Of a DNA stretch of 64,000 nt, positions 35,290 through 43,404 are shown in pieces. The position numbers and the translations under genes are program-made. This DNA is from Methylobacterium durans (GTDB taxonomy: Bacteria; Pseudomonadota; Alphaproteobacteria; Rhizobiales; Beijerinckiaceae): NCBI RefSeq assembly GCF_003173715.1, contig NZ_CP029550.1:2418001-2482000 (forward strand), written 5' to 3'. The notes beneath the pieces were generated by a model. It worked only from the letters and a program-made list of their open reading frames with translations, ran no database searches and had not been told where the DNA came from. Position 1 is the first letter of the stretch, and the number at the start of each line of letters is the position of its first letter.

Positions 35290-35304
35290 TTAAAGCTCCC
35301 TTAA
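35290..35304. promoter_or_regulatory. CtrA-type full binding site TTAA-N7-TTAA
   Basis: TTAA, AGCTCCC, TTAA matches the CtrA consensus exactly and is followed by C, as in many TTAAC sites. In Caulobacter CtrA binds such sites in the origin to block initiation. Here it could repress the origin or regulate hemE, whose start is about 210 bp downstream. Confidence 0.6.
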
Positions 35305-35516
35305 CGCCGTGGCGGCGGGGACGGCCTGTGGACGCGGTTGCGATCCCGCGATCCAGCCTCCAAGAGAAAAAACAGAGTCCTAGAATCTCTCTTCTCTGAA
35401 GAGAGCCGGGGTGGGGACGGACAGGTCGCGGTCGAGCGACCGGCCTCCCCAAGGGGTTTTCGGAACGGACAGCGCCTCCCGCGGATCGACGCGGAGAGGG
35501 ATGCGGGGGAGACGGC

Positions 35517-36590
35517 ATGGCCGAGGTGAACCAGGTGGACCGCAAGGTCCTGCGCGTGCTCTCGGGCGAGGCGCTCTCGCCGCCGCCGGCCTGGATGATG
35601 CGCCAGGCCGGTCGCTACCTGCCGGAATATCGCGCGACGCGGGCGCAGGCCGGCTCCTTCCTCGACCTCTGCTACAGCCCGGATTTCGCCGTCGAGGTGA
35701 CCCTGCAGCCGATCCGCCGCTTCGGCTTCGAGGCGTCGATCCTGTTCTCGGACATCCTCGTCGTGCCCCACGCGCTCGGCCAGGACGTGCGCTTCGTGGA
35801 AGGGGAGGGGCCGCGGCTCGATCCCTTGCACGGGCGGGCGGAGTTCGAGCGGCTGCGGGCGGCCGAGGACCCGGCCGTGTTCGACCATCTCGCCCCCGTC
35901 TTCGAGACCGTGGCGCGCCTGCGCCGCGAACTGCCCGCCGAGACCACGCTGCTCGGCTTCTGCGGCGCGCCCTGGACGGTGGCGAGCTACATGATCGGTG
36001 GGCGCGGCACGCCGGACCTCGCCCCCGCCCGGGCGCTCGCGAAGGCCGACCCCGCCCTCCTCAACGCGCTGATCGACCGGCTGGTCGCCGTGCAGACGGA
36101 GTACCTCGTGCGCCAGCTCCGGGCCGGCGCCGACGCCGTGCAGATCTTCGAATCGCATGCCGGCACCCTGCCGGAGGCGGGCTCGGACGGGGCGGACCCG
36201 CTCGCTCGCTGGTCGTTCCGGCCGATATCCCGGATGATCGAGGGGATCCGCGCCGAGGTGCCCGGCGCCAGGATCATCGTCTTCGCCCGCGGCTCGGGCC
36301 TCGACGGCCATGCCCGCGTCGTCCCGGAGACGGGCGCCGACGCCGTCGGCGTCGATTGGGCGGTCGACCTCGCGGAACTGCGCCGGCGCCTGCCGGCGAG
36401 CACCGTGACGCAGGGAAACCTGCATCCGGACATCCTGATCGAGGGCGGGGAGGCGCTCGACGAAGCGGTCGACGCGGTGCTCGAAGCGACGCGGGGCCTG
36501 CCGCACATCTTCAACCTCGGCCACGGCATCACGCCGCAGACGCCCGTCGCCCATGTGGAGCGGATGCTCGCCCGGCTGCGGGGCGCCTGA
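35517..36590 (+). CDS. hemE: Uroporphyrinogen decarboxylase
   Basis: Decarboxylates uroporphyrinogen III to coproporphyrinogen III in heme synthesis. The 357 residues carry the signature PPAWMMRQAGRYLPEYR near residue 22, ILFSDILVVPHALGQDV, GFCGAPWTVASYMIGG, QIFESHAGTLPEAG, and NLGHGITPQTPV at the end. GGGGGAGA is placed just upstream of the ATG. hemJ follows after 4 bp, so the two form a heme operon. hemE is the classical gene neighbour of alphaproteobacterial origins. Confidence 0.97.
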   Translation: MAEVNQVDRKVLRVLSGEALSPPPAWMMRQAGRYLPEYRATRAQAGSFLDLCYSPDFAVEVTLQPIRRFGFEASILFSDILVVPHALGQDVRFVEGEGPRLDPLHGRAEFERLRAAEDPAVFDHLAPVFETVARLRRELPAETTLLGFCGAPWTVASYMIGGRGTPDLAPARALAKADPALLNALIDRLVAVQTEYLVRQLRAGADAVQIFESHAGTLPEAGSDGADPLARWSFRPISRMIEGIRAEVPGARIIVFARGSGLDGHARVVPETGADAVGVDWAVDLAELRRRLPASTVTQGNLHPDILIEGGEALDEAVDAVLEATRGLPHIFNLGHGITPQTPVAHVERMLARLRGA

Positions 36591-36594
36591 GCCG

Positions 36595-37032
36595 ATGCTC
36601 TACGCCTGGATCAAGGCCGGCCACGTCATCGCGCTGATCGCCTGGATGGCGGCGATGCTCTACCTGCCCCGGCTCTTCGTCTACCACGCCGCGTTGCCGC
36701 CGGGCTCGGGCGCGCAATCCGAGACCTTCAAGGTGATGGAGCGCCGCCTCCTCAAGGCGATCATGACGCCCGCCATGATCGCGACCTGGATCTTCGGCCT
36801 GAGCCTCGCCTGGATGAGCGGCCTCTACGCCGCGGGCTGGCTGCAGGCGAAGTTCCTGCTCGTCCTCGCGATGTCGGGCATGCACGGCTGGTTCGCCCGC
36901 ATGGTCAAGGACTTCGCCGCCGACCGGAACCGGCGGGACCACCGCTTCTACCGGATCGTCAACGAGGTCCCGACGCTCCTGATGATCGCGATCGTGATCC
37001 TGGCGGTGGTGAAACCGAGCTTCGGATGGTGA
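36595..37032 (+). CDS. hemJ: Protoporphyrinogen oxidase HemJ
   Basis: A 145-residue inner-membrane protein with four helices of the HemJ/UPF0093 family, which oxidises protoporphyrinogen IX. Family features are LYAWIKAGHVIALIAWMAAM with the conserved His near residue 10, MLYLPRLFVYHA, and MERRLLKAIMTPAMIATWIF. The ATG at 36595 is 4 bp after the hemE stop; an upstream ATG at 36553 would overlap hemE. Genes for this enzyme commonly follow hemE in alphaproteobacteria. Confidence 0.93.
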   Translation: MLYAWIKAGHVIALIAWMAAMLYLPRLFVYHAALPPGSGAQSETFKVMERRLLKAIMTPAMIATWIFGLSLAWMSGLYAAGWLQAKFLLVLAMSGMHGWFARMVKDFAADRNRRDHRFYRIVNEVPTLLMIAIVILAVVKPSFGW

Positions 37033-37102
37033 ACACTCGACGGGATGCGGCCGGGAACCCGTGACGACGGGATCTCGCCCGCGCCCCGAGAGGAGACCCG
37101 CC

Positions 37103-37441
37103 ATGCTCCGCGTTCCGGCCGCCGCCCTGGTCCTCCTCCTCGCCGCGGGGCCCGCCCGCGCGGCGAGCTTCCCCTGCGAGGGCGTGCAGGCCGCCGACGA
37201 GAAGGCGGTCTGCGCCGACCGGGCGCTCAACGACCTCGACGTCGAGATGGCGGTGCGCTTCGCGATCCTGAAGGAGCTCCTGCCGATGGGCGGGCGCGGC
37301 AAGCTGCGGGACGACCAGGAGACCTGGCTCACCGAACGCCGCGCCTGCGGGGCCGATGCCGCCTGCCTGCGGGAGGCCTATGCAGGCCGGCTGAAGACCC
37401 TGCGGGCGGTCTTCTCGGAATTCGCCAAGCAGGGGCCGTGA
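37103..37441 (+). CDS. LprI/DUF1311-like secreted protein
   Basis: A 112-residue protein with a signal peptide (MLRVPAAALVLLLAAGPARA-A) and a short Cys-containing domain (FPCEGVQAADEKAVCADRAL, WLTERRACGADAACLREAYA). Four to five cysteines in this pattern resemble the lysozyme-inhibitor LprI family (DUF1311), whose members bind lysozyme in Mycobacterium. The ATG at 37103 has GAGAGGAGA upstream and starts the signal peptide; an ATG at 37061 is unlikely. It probably acts in the periplasm. Confidence 0.72.
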   Translation: MLRVPAAALVLLLAAGPARAASFPCEGVQAADEKAVCADRALNDLDVEMAVRFAILKELLPMGGRGKLRDDQETWLTERRACGADAACLREAYAGRLKTLRAVFSEFAKQGP

Positions 37442-37478
37442 GCGAGCGTCGCCTGACGGTTCCGGTGGCTGGACGAAC

Positions 37479-37494
37479 ATAGCTTGAAGGCTAT
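37479..37494. promoter_or_regulatory. Putative HigA operator
   Basis: ATAGC-N6-GCTAT overlaps the ribosome-binding region of the toxin gene and ends 2 bases before its ATG. Such palindromes at the start of HigBA/gp49-type operons are bound by the antitoxin for autoregulation. Confidence 0.55.
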
Positions 37495-37496
37495 AT

Positions 37497-37883
37497 ATGA
37501 GCTGGGATGTCGCCTTCGGGGACGCATTCGATGCGGAGTTCGAAGCGTTGCCGCGACCGGTGCAGGATGAATTGCTGGCATCGGCCAAGCTCCTCGCCGC
37601 GTTCGGCCCGCAGCTCGGGCGTCCGCACGTCGACACGCTGAACGGGTCCTCCTTCGCGAACATGAAGAAGCTGCGCTTCTCCGCAGACGACGGGGTCTGG
37701 CGCGTGGCCTTCGCGTTCGATCCGCGGCGGAAGGCGATCCTGCTCGTCGCCGGCGACAAGGCGGGACTCGGCGAGCAGCGGTTCTACAAGACCCTGATCG
37801 CCAAGGCCGATGGGCGCTATCGGGCCCATCTCGACGGCTTAGCGGACGCGAAGGGAGACGGCGATGGGCCGCAATCTCGATGA
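37497..37883 (+). CDS. RelE/HigB-like (gp49 family) toxin
   Basis: A 128-residue putative mRNA interferase. The core resembles gp49/DUF891 proteins: FDAEFEALPRPVQDELLASA, LGRPHVDTLNGSSFANMKKL, RFSADDGVWRVAFAFDPRRK, and AILLVAGDKAGLGEQRFYK. The residues K-L-R, W-R-V-A-F and the Lys/Arg set are typical of the fold. GAAGG sits 6 bases before the ATG. It overlaps the antitoxin gene by 20 bp, a common toxin-first HigBA arrangement, about 2 kb from the candidate origin. Confidence 0.87.
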   Translation: MSWDVAFGDAFDAEFEALPRPVQDELLASAKLLAAFGPQLGRPHVDTLNGSSFANMKKLRFSADDGVWRVAFAFDPRRKAILLVAGDKAGLGEQRFYKTLIAKADGRYRAHLDGLADAKGDGDGPQSR

Positions 37884-38259
37884 CGTGATCGCCGCGCTGC
37901 CGGAGGAGCGGCGCGACGCCGTCGAAGCCCGGTTTCAGCGCTTGAAGGACGAGGTCGAGAGCCTCGGCGAGCTGCGCCGCTTGGCCGGACGGGCGCAGGC
38001 CGAGATCGCGTCGGCGCTCCAGATCAAGCAGCCCTCCGTCTCCAAGATCGAGAAGCAGGCCGACATGTATCTGTCGACCCTTCGGAGCTACGTGGAGGCG
38101 GTCGGCGGGCAACTCGAACTGATCGTGCGTCTTCCCGCGCATGCGCCGGTCCGCCTCGAAACTCTCGGGGACATGACGGCGGCGAAGGCGAGAGCAGGAA
38201 GCGGCGCGAAGGCTACGGGGCGTCGTCCCCGCGCGAAGGCCAAGCCCGAGGGCCGGTAG
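37864..38259 (+). CDS. XRE-family HigA-like antitoxin
   Basis: A 131-residue protein with an HTH_XRE domain at about residues 35-75 (LAGRAQAEIASALQIKQPSV, SKIEKQADMYLSTLRSYVEA), followed by GGQLELIVRLP, the usual end of this antitoxin type, and a basic Ala/Lys/Arg tail. It overlaps the toxin gene by 20 bp, so the pair is co-translated. It should bind the ATAGC-N6-GCTAT palindrome upstream and neutralise the toxin. Confidence 0.9.
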   Translation: MGRNLDDVIAALPEERRDAVEARFQRLKDEVESLGELRRLAGRAQAEIASALQIKQPSVSKIEKQADMYLSTLRSYVEAVGGQLELIVRLPAHAPVRLETLGDMTAAKARAGSGAKATGRRPRAKAKPEGR

Positions 38260-38268
38260 CCGTCACCT

Positions 38269-39252
38269 TCACAACCGCGCCAGCAGGCGCTCCGCGAGCG
38301 GGTTCTCGGCCGCGAAGGCGTAGTCGATGCGGCGCACCGTGACCGAGCGGGCGCCGGCCTGGACCAGGGCGTCGGAGAGGGCGAAGACCGCGTCGGCCGG
38401 GCAGCGCAGCACGATCTCGCCGTCCGGGCCCCGCGGGGCGCCGTAGGGCAATTCCGCCTCGTGGAGGCCGGCGATCGTCGCGAGGTCGATGGCGCCGCTC
38501 TCCGGCAGGCCCGCCCGCACCTCGCGGGTGGTGCGGGCGCGCTCCTCGGCAGCGATGCGGCCGAGCACGGCGCGCAAAGCCGTCCGCTGGCTCTCGCCCC
38601 AGGCCGCCCGCAGGGAGGCGACGAGGTTCGCCTCGGAACGCAGGATGATCCCGTCGTCGAGGATCTTCAGGGCGTTGGCCTGGAGCGTCGCCCCCGTCGT
38701 CGTGATGTCCACGACGATCTCGGCCGAGCCCGCTGCGGGCGCGCCCTCGGTGGCGCCGAGGCTCTCGACGATGCGGTAATCGGCGACGCCCTTCTCGGCG
38801 AAGAAGCGGCGCGTCAGGTTCACGTATTTCGTGGCGATGCGCAGCCGCCTTCCGTGATGGGCCCGCATCTCGGCGGCCACCTCGTCGAGGTCACCCATGG
38901 CGCGGACGTCGATCCAGGCCTGAGGCACCGCCACCACCACCGTCGCCTGGCCGAAGCCGAGCGGCGTCAGGAGCTCGACCCGGCCGCGAGCGTCCGGCAG
39001 GGTCTCGCGGATCAGGTCCTCGCCGGTGATGCCGAGATGGGCGGCCCCGCTCGCGAGCTGGCCCGCGATCTCGGAGGCCGAGAGGTAGCGCACCTCGACG
39101 CCGGGCACGCCGACGAGCTTGCCGCGGTAATCCCGCGCGCCGGCCCCCTGCGCGAGCTTCAGGCCGGCCCGGGCGAAGAAGGCGGCGGCGTTCTCCTGCA
39201 GCCGGCCCTTCGAGGGCACGGCGAGGACGAGGGCCCCATCGGTCTCAGGCAT
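38269..39252 (-). CDS. hisG: ATP phosphoribosyltransferase (catalytic)
   Basis: Catalyses the first step of histidine synthesis (PRPP + ATP). The 327 residues include LAVPSKGRLQENAAAFFARA, ASEIAGQLASGAAHLGITGE, LRIATKYVNLTRRFFAEKG and the PRPP loop IVVDITTTGATLQAN, where Thr-Thr-Thr-Gly replaces the more usual S/T-G-T-T. It is longer than the short HisG normally partnered by HisZ (about 210 residues), but lengths near 320 with HisZ are usual in Hyphomicrobiales. Its start overlaps the hisZ stop by 8 bp. Confidence 0.93.
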   Translation of the reverse strand: MPETDGALVLAVPSKGRLQENAAAFFARAGLKLAQGAGARDYRGKLVGVPGVEVRYLSASEIAGQLASGAAHLGITGEDLIRETLPDARGRVELLTPLGFGQATVVVAVPQAWIDVRAMGDLDEVAAEMRAHHGRRLRIATKYVNLTRRFFAEKGVADYRIVESLGATEGAPAAGSAEIVVDITTTGATLQANALKILDDGIILRSEANLVASLRAAWGESQRTALRAVLGRIAAEERARTTREVRAGLPESGAIDLATIAGLHEAELPYGAPRGPDGEIVLRCPADAVFALSDALVQAGARSVTVRRIDYAFAAENPLAERLLARL

Positions 39253-40417
39253 CGGGCGTCTCGCTGGAAGAGGCGTTGCGGGCGGCGCGGTCGAGCCAGA
39301 AGGCGCAGCCGACGGCCGGGAGCGGCGCCGGGCTGCCGAGATGGCTGAGGAGGCCGTCGTAGCGGCCGCCGCCGACGAGGACGGGCCCGGGCCGTTCGCC
39401 CCCGGCGGGCGCCGTCACCTCGAAGATGAAGCCCGTATAATAGTCGAGGTTGCGGGCGAAGCTTCCCGCGAAGCGGAAGCGCTCGACCGGCAGGCCGCGG
39501 GCCGCCATGAAGCCGGTGCGCTCCTCGAACAGGGCGAGCGCGCCCGCGAAGGGCGCGTGGCGCAGGAGCCCGGCCTCGTCGGCGAGCGCCCGCAGGTCGC
39601 GCGCCGCCGCGTCCGGATCGCCCGAGATCGCCCGGTAGCGCTCGATGACCGCGCGGTTCTCGGCGTTGAGGCCGGCCCCGCCATTGGCCTGCGCGGCGGC
39701 CTTGGCGAGGAAGCGCTCGGCGATCTCGCCGGCGCTGCGCCCGCCCACCGCCGAGATGCCGGCGATCGAGAGCACGTCCTCCACGAAGGCCCGCACGCCC
39801 TTCGGATCCTGGCCCTGGATGGTGGCGAGGAGCCCCGCGTGCCGGTCCTCGCTCTGGGCCGTGTTCATCACCCCGTCGAGGCCGCGGCCGGCGGCGAGCG
39901 CGCGCAGCGTGCGGCGCTTGGCGGCCGGCGGCACGCCGAGCCCGTCGAGGAGCGCCACGGTGAGCCCCATGTCGCCGAGCCGGACCTCCGCGTCCGGGCG
40001 GCCGAGCAGCGCCAGACCTTCGAGGGCGAGGCCGAGCACCTCGGCGTCGGCGGCCGGCGTGTCGGTCCGCCCGATCGACTCGATGCCGGCCTGCAGGAAC
40101 TCGTCGGGCTCCCGTCCGCCCAGGCGGAAGACGGGGCCGAGATAGCTGTAATCGGCGGCCTGCCCGTCCGCGAGCGCCCGGTGCAGGCGGCAGACGGGAA
40201 TCGTGAATTCGGGCCGCAGGCAGAGTTCCGCGCCCGCCTCGTCCTGGGTAACGAAGATGCGGCGGCGGATGTCCTCGCCGGAGAGTTCGAGGAAGGGCTC
40301 GACGGGCTGGAGCACCGGCGGCGTCACCGCGCGGTAGCCCGCCGCGGCGAGATGCGCCGAGAGCCGCGCCTGCGCCTCGTGGGTGCCCGCCGGGCCGCCT
40401 GCCTCCGCTCGCATCAT
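39245..40417 (-). CDS. hisZ: ATP phosphoribosyltransferase regulatory subunit
   Basis: A 390-residue paralog of histidyl-tRNA synthetase that lacks charging activity and forms the regulatory partner of HisG. It retains class II synthetase elements ([66 protein letters not shown]) but not a complete HisS anticodon-binding domain. An in-frame GTG at 40477 would add 20 residues through a small tandem repeat; ATG 40417 is preferred. It forms hisS-hisZ-hisG on the minus strand. Confidence 0.9.
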   Translation of the reverse strand: MMRAEAGGPAGTHEAQARLSAHLAAAGYRAVTPPVLQPVEPFLELSGEDIRRRIFVTQDEAGAELCLRPEFTIPVCRLHRALADGQAADYSYLGPVFRLGGREPDEFLQAGIESIGRTDTPAADAEVLGLALEGLALLGRPDAEVRLGDMGLTVALLDGLGVPPAAKRRTLRALAAGRGLDGVMNTAQSEDRHAGLLATIQGQDPKGVRAFVEDVLSIAGISAVGGRSAGEIAERFLAKAAAQANGGAGLNAENRAVIERYRAISGDPDAAARDLRALADEAGLLRHAPFAGALALFEERTGFMAARGLPVERFRFAGSFARNLDYYTGFIFEVTAPAGGERPGPVLVGGGRYDGLLSHLGSPAPLPAVGCAFWLDRAARNASSSETPDA

Positions 40418-40466
40418 GATGGTAACCCGCTCGCTGTCGACCGGCTCTCTAGCAACCGGGGCCGAA

Positions 40467-40505
40467 CTTGGCGACACTTAGCGACGCTTGGCGACGCTTG
40501 GCGAC
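40467..40505. repeat. Short 10-bp tandem repeat between hisS and hisZ
   Basis: GCGACACTTA, GCGACGCTTG, GCGACGCTTG, then GCGACCGC: about three and a half copies of a GCGACrCTTg unit in the 130-bp gap between the hisS stop and the hisZ start. It may be a spacer or slippage product; copy number could vary among strains. Confidence 0.6.
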
Positions 40506-40547
40506 CGCAACCGCCCGGGATGATTGCCGAGAGCGTAAGATCCGCGC

Positions 40548-42101
40548 TCAAGGCCCCGGCTGCGGGAAGTGGCGCGCCAGCACCGCGCGCACCCGCTCGA
40601 CCAGCTCGCCCTCCGGCACCGAGAATTGCGCCGGGCGCGCCGCCTTCCACTCCGCGTTGCTGGCGATGCTCTCGGCGGCCTTGGCCCCCTCGATCAGGTC
40701 CTTGATCTGGACCTCGCCGGCCTCGCGCTCGTTCGAGCCCTGGATGATCGCCACCGGCGCGCGGCGGCGGTCGGCGTATTTCATCTGCGCCTTCATGCCG
40801 GCGCCGCCGAGGTAGAGCTCGGCCCGGATGCCGGCCCCGCGCAGGGCCGCCACGAGGCGCTGGTAATCGGCGATGCATTCCCGGTCGAGGACGAGGACCA
40901 CCACGGGGCCGGGGCTCTCCGCGCCCCGGACCAGCGGGCTCCGCACGAGCTGCAGCGCCGAGAACAGGCGCGAGACGCCGATCGAGAAGCCCGTCGCCGG
41001 CACGGGCTCCGCCCGGAAGCGCCCGACGAGCCCGTCGTAGCGCCCGCCGCCCGCCACCGAGCCGAAGCGCACCACCTGGCCCTCCTCGTTGGTGACGGGG
41101 AAGGTCAGCTCCGCCTCGTAGACCGGGCCGGTGTAGTATTCGAGGCCGCGCACCACGGACGGGTCCGCCCGGATCTGGTCGTGGCCGTAGCCGGCGGCCG
41201 CGCAGAGCCGCATGATGGCGTGGAGTTCCGCGATGCCCTCGCGTCCCGTCTCGGACTCGCCGACCACGTCGCTCCAGGAGCGGAAGAACTGCTCCCAGAA
41301 ATGCACCCGGTCGCCCCCGTCGCTGGGGGAGGCCTGGAACGAGACGTAGGCGAGGATGCGCTCGATGGCGGCCTCGTCGAGCCCCGCGCCCTTGGTGAAG
41401 TCGCCGCTCTCGTCCTTGCGGCCGGGGCCGAGCAGGAGGCGCACCCCGTCGGGCCCGAGTCGGTCGAGCTTGTCGATGGCGCGCAGCACGGTGAGGCGGC
41501 GCCCGGCCTGCTCCTCGCCAGCGAGCCCGATCGCCTCCATCATCCCGTCGAGCACCTTCCGGTTGTTCACCTTGATGAGGTACTGGCCCTTCAGCCCCAG
41601 CCGGTCGAGGGTGTCGGCGGCCATCATGCAGATCTCGGCATCGGCCGCGACGGAGCCCGCCCCGACGATGTCGGCGTCGAATTGCATGAACTGGCGGAAG
41701 CGCCCCGGCCCCGGCTTCTCGTTGCGGAAGACGTATCCGGCGCGGAAGCTCCGGTAGGGCTTCGGGAGCGCGTCGAAATTCTCGGCGACGAAGCGGGCGA
41801 GCGGCGCCGTGAGGTCGTAGCGCAGGGACAGCCAGGATTCGTCGTCGTCCTGGAAGGAGAACACGCCCTCGTTCGGCCGGTCGAGGTCGGGCAGGAACTT
41901 GCCGAGCGCCTCGGTGTACTCGATGAACGGCGTCTCCAGCGCCTCGAAGCCGTAGAGCGTGAAGGTGTCGCGGATCACCTCCAGCATCCGGCCCTGCGCC
42001 GCGATCTCGTCGGCGCGCCGGTCGAGGAGGCCGCGGGGCAGGCGCGGCTTGAGGGTGTCGGCCTTGACCGTCTCGGCCTTGACCTTCTCCGCCTTGGACA
42101 T
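40548..42101 (-). CDS. hisS: Histidyl-tRNA synthetase
   Basis: A 517-residue class II aminoacyl-tRNA synthetase charging tRNA-His. Motif 2 region: [20 protein letters not shown], and [20 protein letters not shown]; substrate loop: [16 protein letters not shown]; motif 3: [12 protein letters not shown] and [14 protein letters not shown]; then the anticodon-binding domain to the C-terminus. The alphaproteobacterial type carries insertions, so the length is expected. It is the first gene of the hisS-hisZ-hisG group. Confidence 0.96.
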   Translation of the reverse strand: MSKAEKVKAETVKADTLKPRLPRGLLDRRADEIAAQGRMLEVIRDTFTLYGFEALETPFIEYTEALGKFLPDLDRPNEGVFSFQDDDESWLSLRYDLTAPLARFVAENFDALPKPYRSFRAGYVFRNEKPGPGRFRQFMQFDADIVGAGSVAADAEICMMAADTLDRLGLKGQYLIKVNNRKVLDGMMEAIGLAGEEQAGRRLTVLRAIDKLDRLGPDGVRLLLGPGRKDESGDFTKGAGLDEAAIERILAYVSFQASPSDGGDRVHFWEQFFRSWSDVVGESETGREGIAELHAIMRLCAAAGYGHDQIRADPSVVRGLEYYTGPVYEAELTFPVTNEEGQVVRFGSVAGGGRYDGLVGRFRAEPVPATGFSIGVSRLFSALQLVRSPLVRGAESPGPVVVLVLDRECIADYQRLVAALRGAGIRAELYLGGAGMKAQMKYADRRRAPVAIIQGSNEREAGEVQIKDLIEGAKAAESIASNAEWKAARPAQFSVPEGELVERVRAVLARHFPQPGP

Positions 42102-42316
42102 GGCTCGGTTTCGCTTCGTGCTCGCGCCGCGGGATTCCGCCGGGCTCTAACGCGCGCGGGGGAGGCGGCAAGCGCAGGGGGCCGTGCTCTTGTCTCGTTG
42201 CTCGGCTCACGCCGGCCTGCAGGATCCCGGAGGCCGGGTGGATCCGATTCGTGATGCGACACGGGCGGATGACGCGTGTAGGCTTCCGCGCCTGAGGGAC
42301 AGCGGCGGAGGTCAGC

Positions 42317-42670
42317 GTGAATTTTCATCCCGTCTCGTCCGATCATGCCCGACAAGGACAGGCCACGTTCGGGATGGCGAACCTGCGCAGCGAGAGAACC
42401 GGCCTGCCGTTCGTGGTCTTCATCTCGCAGAAGGATGGGGCCCGGCACGACGTACGGGTCAAGGTTTCCGCGAGCGCGAAGGTGCGCGCCGACGAGATGG
42501 GATCCTACGCGGCACGCCCCTGCCGGCATACGGACGGGCGCAGGCTACCTCCGCACGAGGAAAAGCTCCTCGAAGCCTGGATCGAGAAGAACATCGACGT
42601 TCTCACCCGATACTGGGACGGCGAGATCGAATATACCGAGGATGCCCTGGGGCAGATCAGGACGCTCTGA
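42317..42670 (+). CDS. Conserved hypothetical protein
   Basis: Function not recognised. The 117-residue protein is soluble, with GMANLRSERTGLPFVVFISQ, KDGARHDVRVKVSASAKV and EAWIEKNIDVLTRYWDGEIE. Proteins with an R-T-G-L-P-F-V-V-x-I-S start and an RYWDGEI end are common as small orphan genes in rhizobia and Methylobacterium (recalled). The GTG start at 42317 has an excellent GGAGGT 4 bases upstream, better than ATG 42374. It is divergent from hisS and followed by a dispersed palindromic repeat. Confidence 0.7.
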   Translation: MNFHPVSSDHARQGQATFGMANLRSERTGLPFVVFISQKDGARHDVRVKVSASAKVRADEMGSYAARPCRHTDGRRLPPHEEKLLEAWIEKNIDVLTRYWDGEIEYTEDALGQIRTL

Positions 42671-42714
42671 CGCTCATCCTCATGCCGGCGATCCGCGAAG
42701 GGTATGCCGCGCCG

Positions 42715-42833
42715 CCCACCTCTCCCGTTCGGGAGAGGTCGAGTCCGCGGCACGCGGACCGGGTGAGGGATGCGACCTGTCCGGAAGAACCTGTATCTCT
42801 CACCCTGTCTCTCTCGGAACGAGAGGGGACCCG
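42715..42833. repeat. Dispersed palindromic element, unit 3
   Basis: Begins with CACCTCTCCCGTTCGGGAG and AGGTCGAG, then a small stem (GTCCGCGGCACGCGGAC), CCGGGTGAGGGATGCGAC, the centre TGTCCGGAAGAA, CTCTCACCCTG, and a degraded right hairpin (TCTCTCGGAACGAGAGGG). It ends 6 bp before the stop codon of the convergent DUF3429 gene and would lie in the 3' ends of both flanking transcripts. Confidence 0.75.
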
Positions 42834-42839
42834 CGCTGA

Positions 42840-43340
42840 TCACGACCCGCCGGAGAGCTTCAGCGTGAGGAGCCCCAGGAGGCCGGCGAGGCCGATGGGG
42901 ATCTGGAGCGGGCGCAGGCGGGCGAAGAACAGGGGCGCCTCGCCGCGGGCCGCCGCGATCGGGTCGAGCACCGCCACCGCGCCGAAGCCGAGGACGAGGA
43001 GGGCGATCGCCCCCGTTTCCCGCCCGAACTGCAGCGCGGCGAGCGCCGCGAAGCCGAGGCTGAACAGGAGCATCATGGTGCCGATCTGCATCGCGGTCGG
43101 GCCCCCTTCGGTGCGGAAGGAGACACCGCGGCGCACGCCCGACAGGAACAGCAGGATCGCGTTCGCCCAGAGGATTGCGAGCGTGCCGGCGAGGCGGCCG
43201 GCCTCGCCCGGCAGCGCCCAGGCGGCGGCCGCACCCGCGAGGATCGGCAGCATCGGCCCGTAGCCGAGGACCACGCTGAGCCACGGCGTCTCGCGCGGTT
43301 CGTGGGCCGTGACGGTGCGTCCGGTCGCGTCCTGCCGCAT
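42840..43340 (-). CDS. DUF3429 domain-containing membrane protein
   Basis: A 166-residue inner-membrane protein with five hydrophobic helices. LSVVLGYGPMLPILAGAAAA, ILWANAILLFLSGVRRGVSF and MMLLFSLGFAALAALQFGRE match DUF3429 (PF11911), a family of unknown function. The ATG at 43340 is preferred over one at 43427 because GGAGAGAGG lies directly upstream. The gene is downstream of the MFS gene on the same strand, with 64 bp between them. Confidence 0.83.
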   Translation of the reverse strand: MRQDATGRTVTAHEPRETPWLSVVLGYGPMLPILAGAAAAWALPGEAGRLAGTLAILWANAILLFLSGVRRGVSFRTEGGPTAMQIGTMMLLFSLGFAALAALQFGRETGAIALLVLGFGAVAVLDPIAAARGEAPLFFARLRPLQIPIGLAGLLGLLTLKLSGGS

Positions 43341-43404
43341 CCTCTCTCCCGCAAGGGCCGATCCGCACGGGGAACCGGCGCGGGTCGCGCCGGTTCCCGG
43401 GGGC

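Larger units (their letters stand above)
35018..35516. other. Candidate chromosomal replication origin (oriC)
   Basis: A 499-bp gene-free stretch between the divergent ppsR and hemE genes. It contains TGTGGATAA at 35093-35101, a perfect DnaA box on the minus strand; weaker boxes TTGTCCACC (35060-35068) and TGTGGACGC (35327-35335); a CtrA motif TTAA-N7-TTAA at 35290-35304; and seven GANTC sites. An AT-rich patch (about 35361-35400) is followed by an 8-bp inverted repeat with a 3-base loop (35387-35405). Gene polarity flips here. The Caulobacter origin also lies beside hemE with the same flanking genes. Replication function is inferred. Confidence 0.68.

Noticed and set aside
35447..35460. CCCC-AA-GGGG followed by TTTT just upstream of hemE as an intrinsic terminator
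   Set aside because: The stem is only 4 bp with a 2-base loop, and it sits in the presumed hemE leader where a terminator is not expected; kept only as part of the origin gap.
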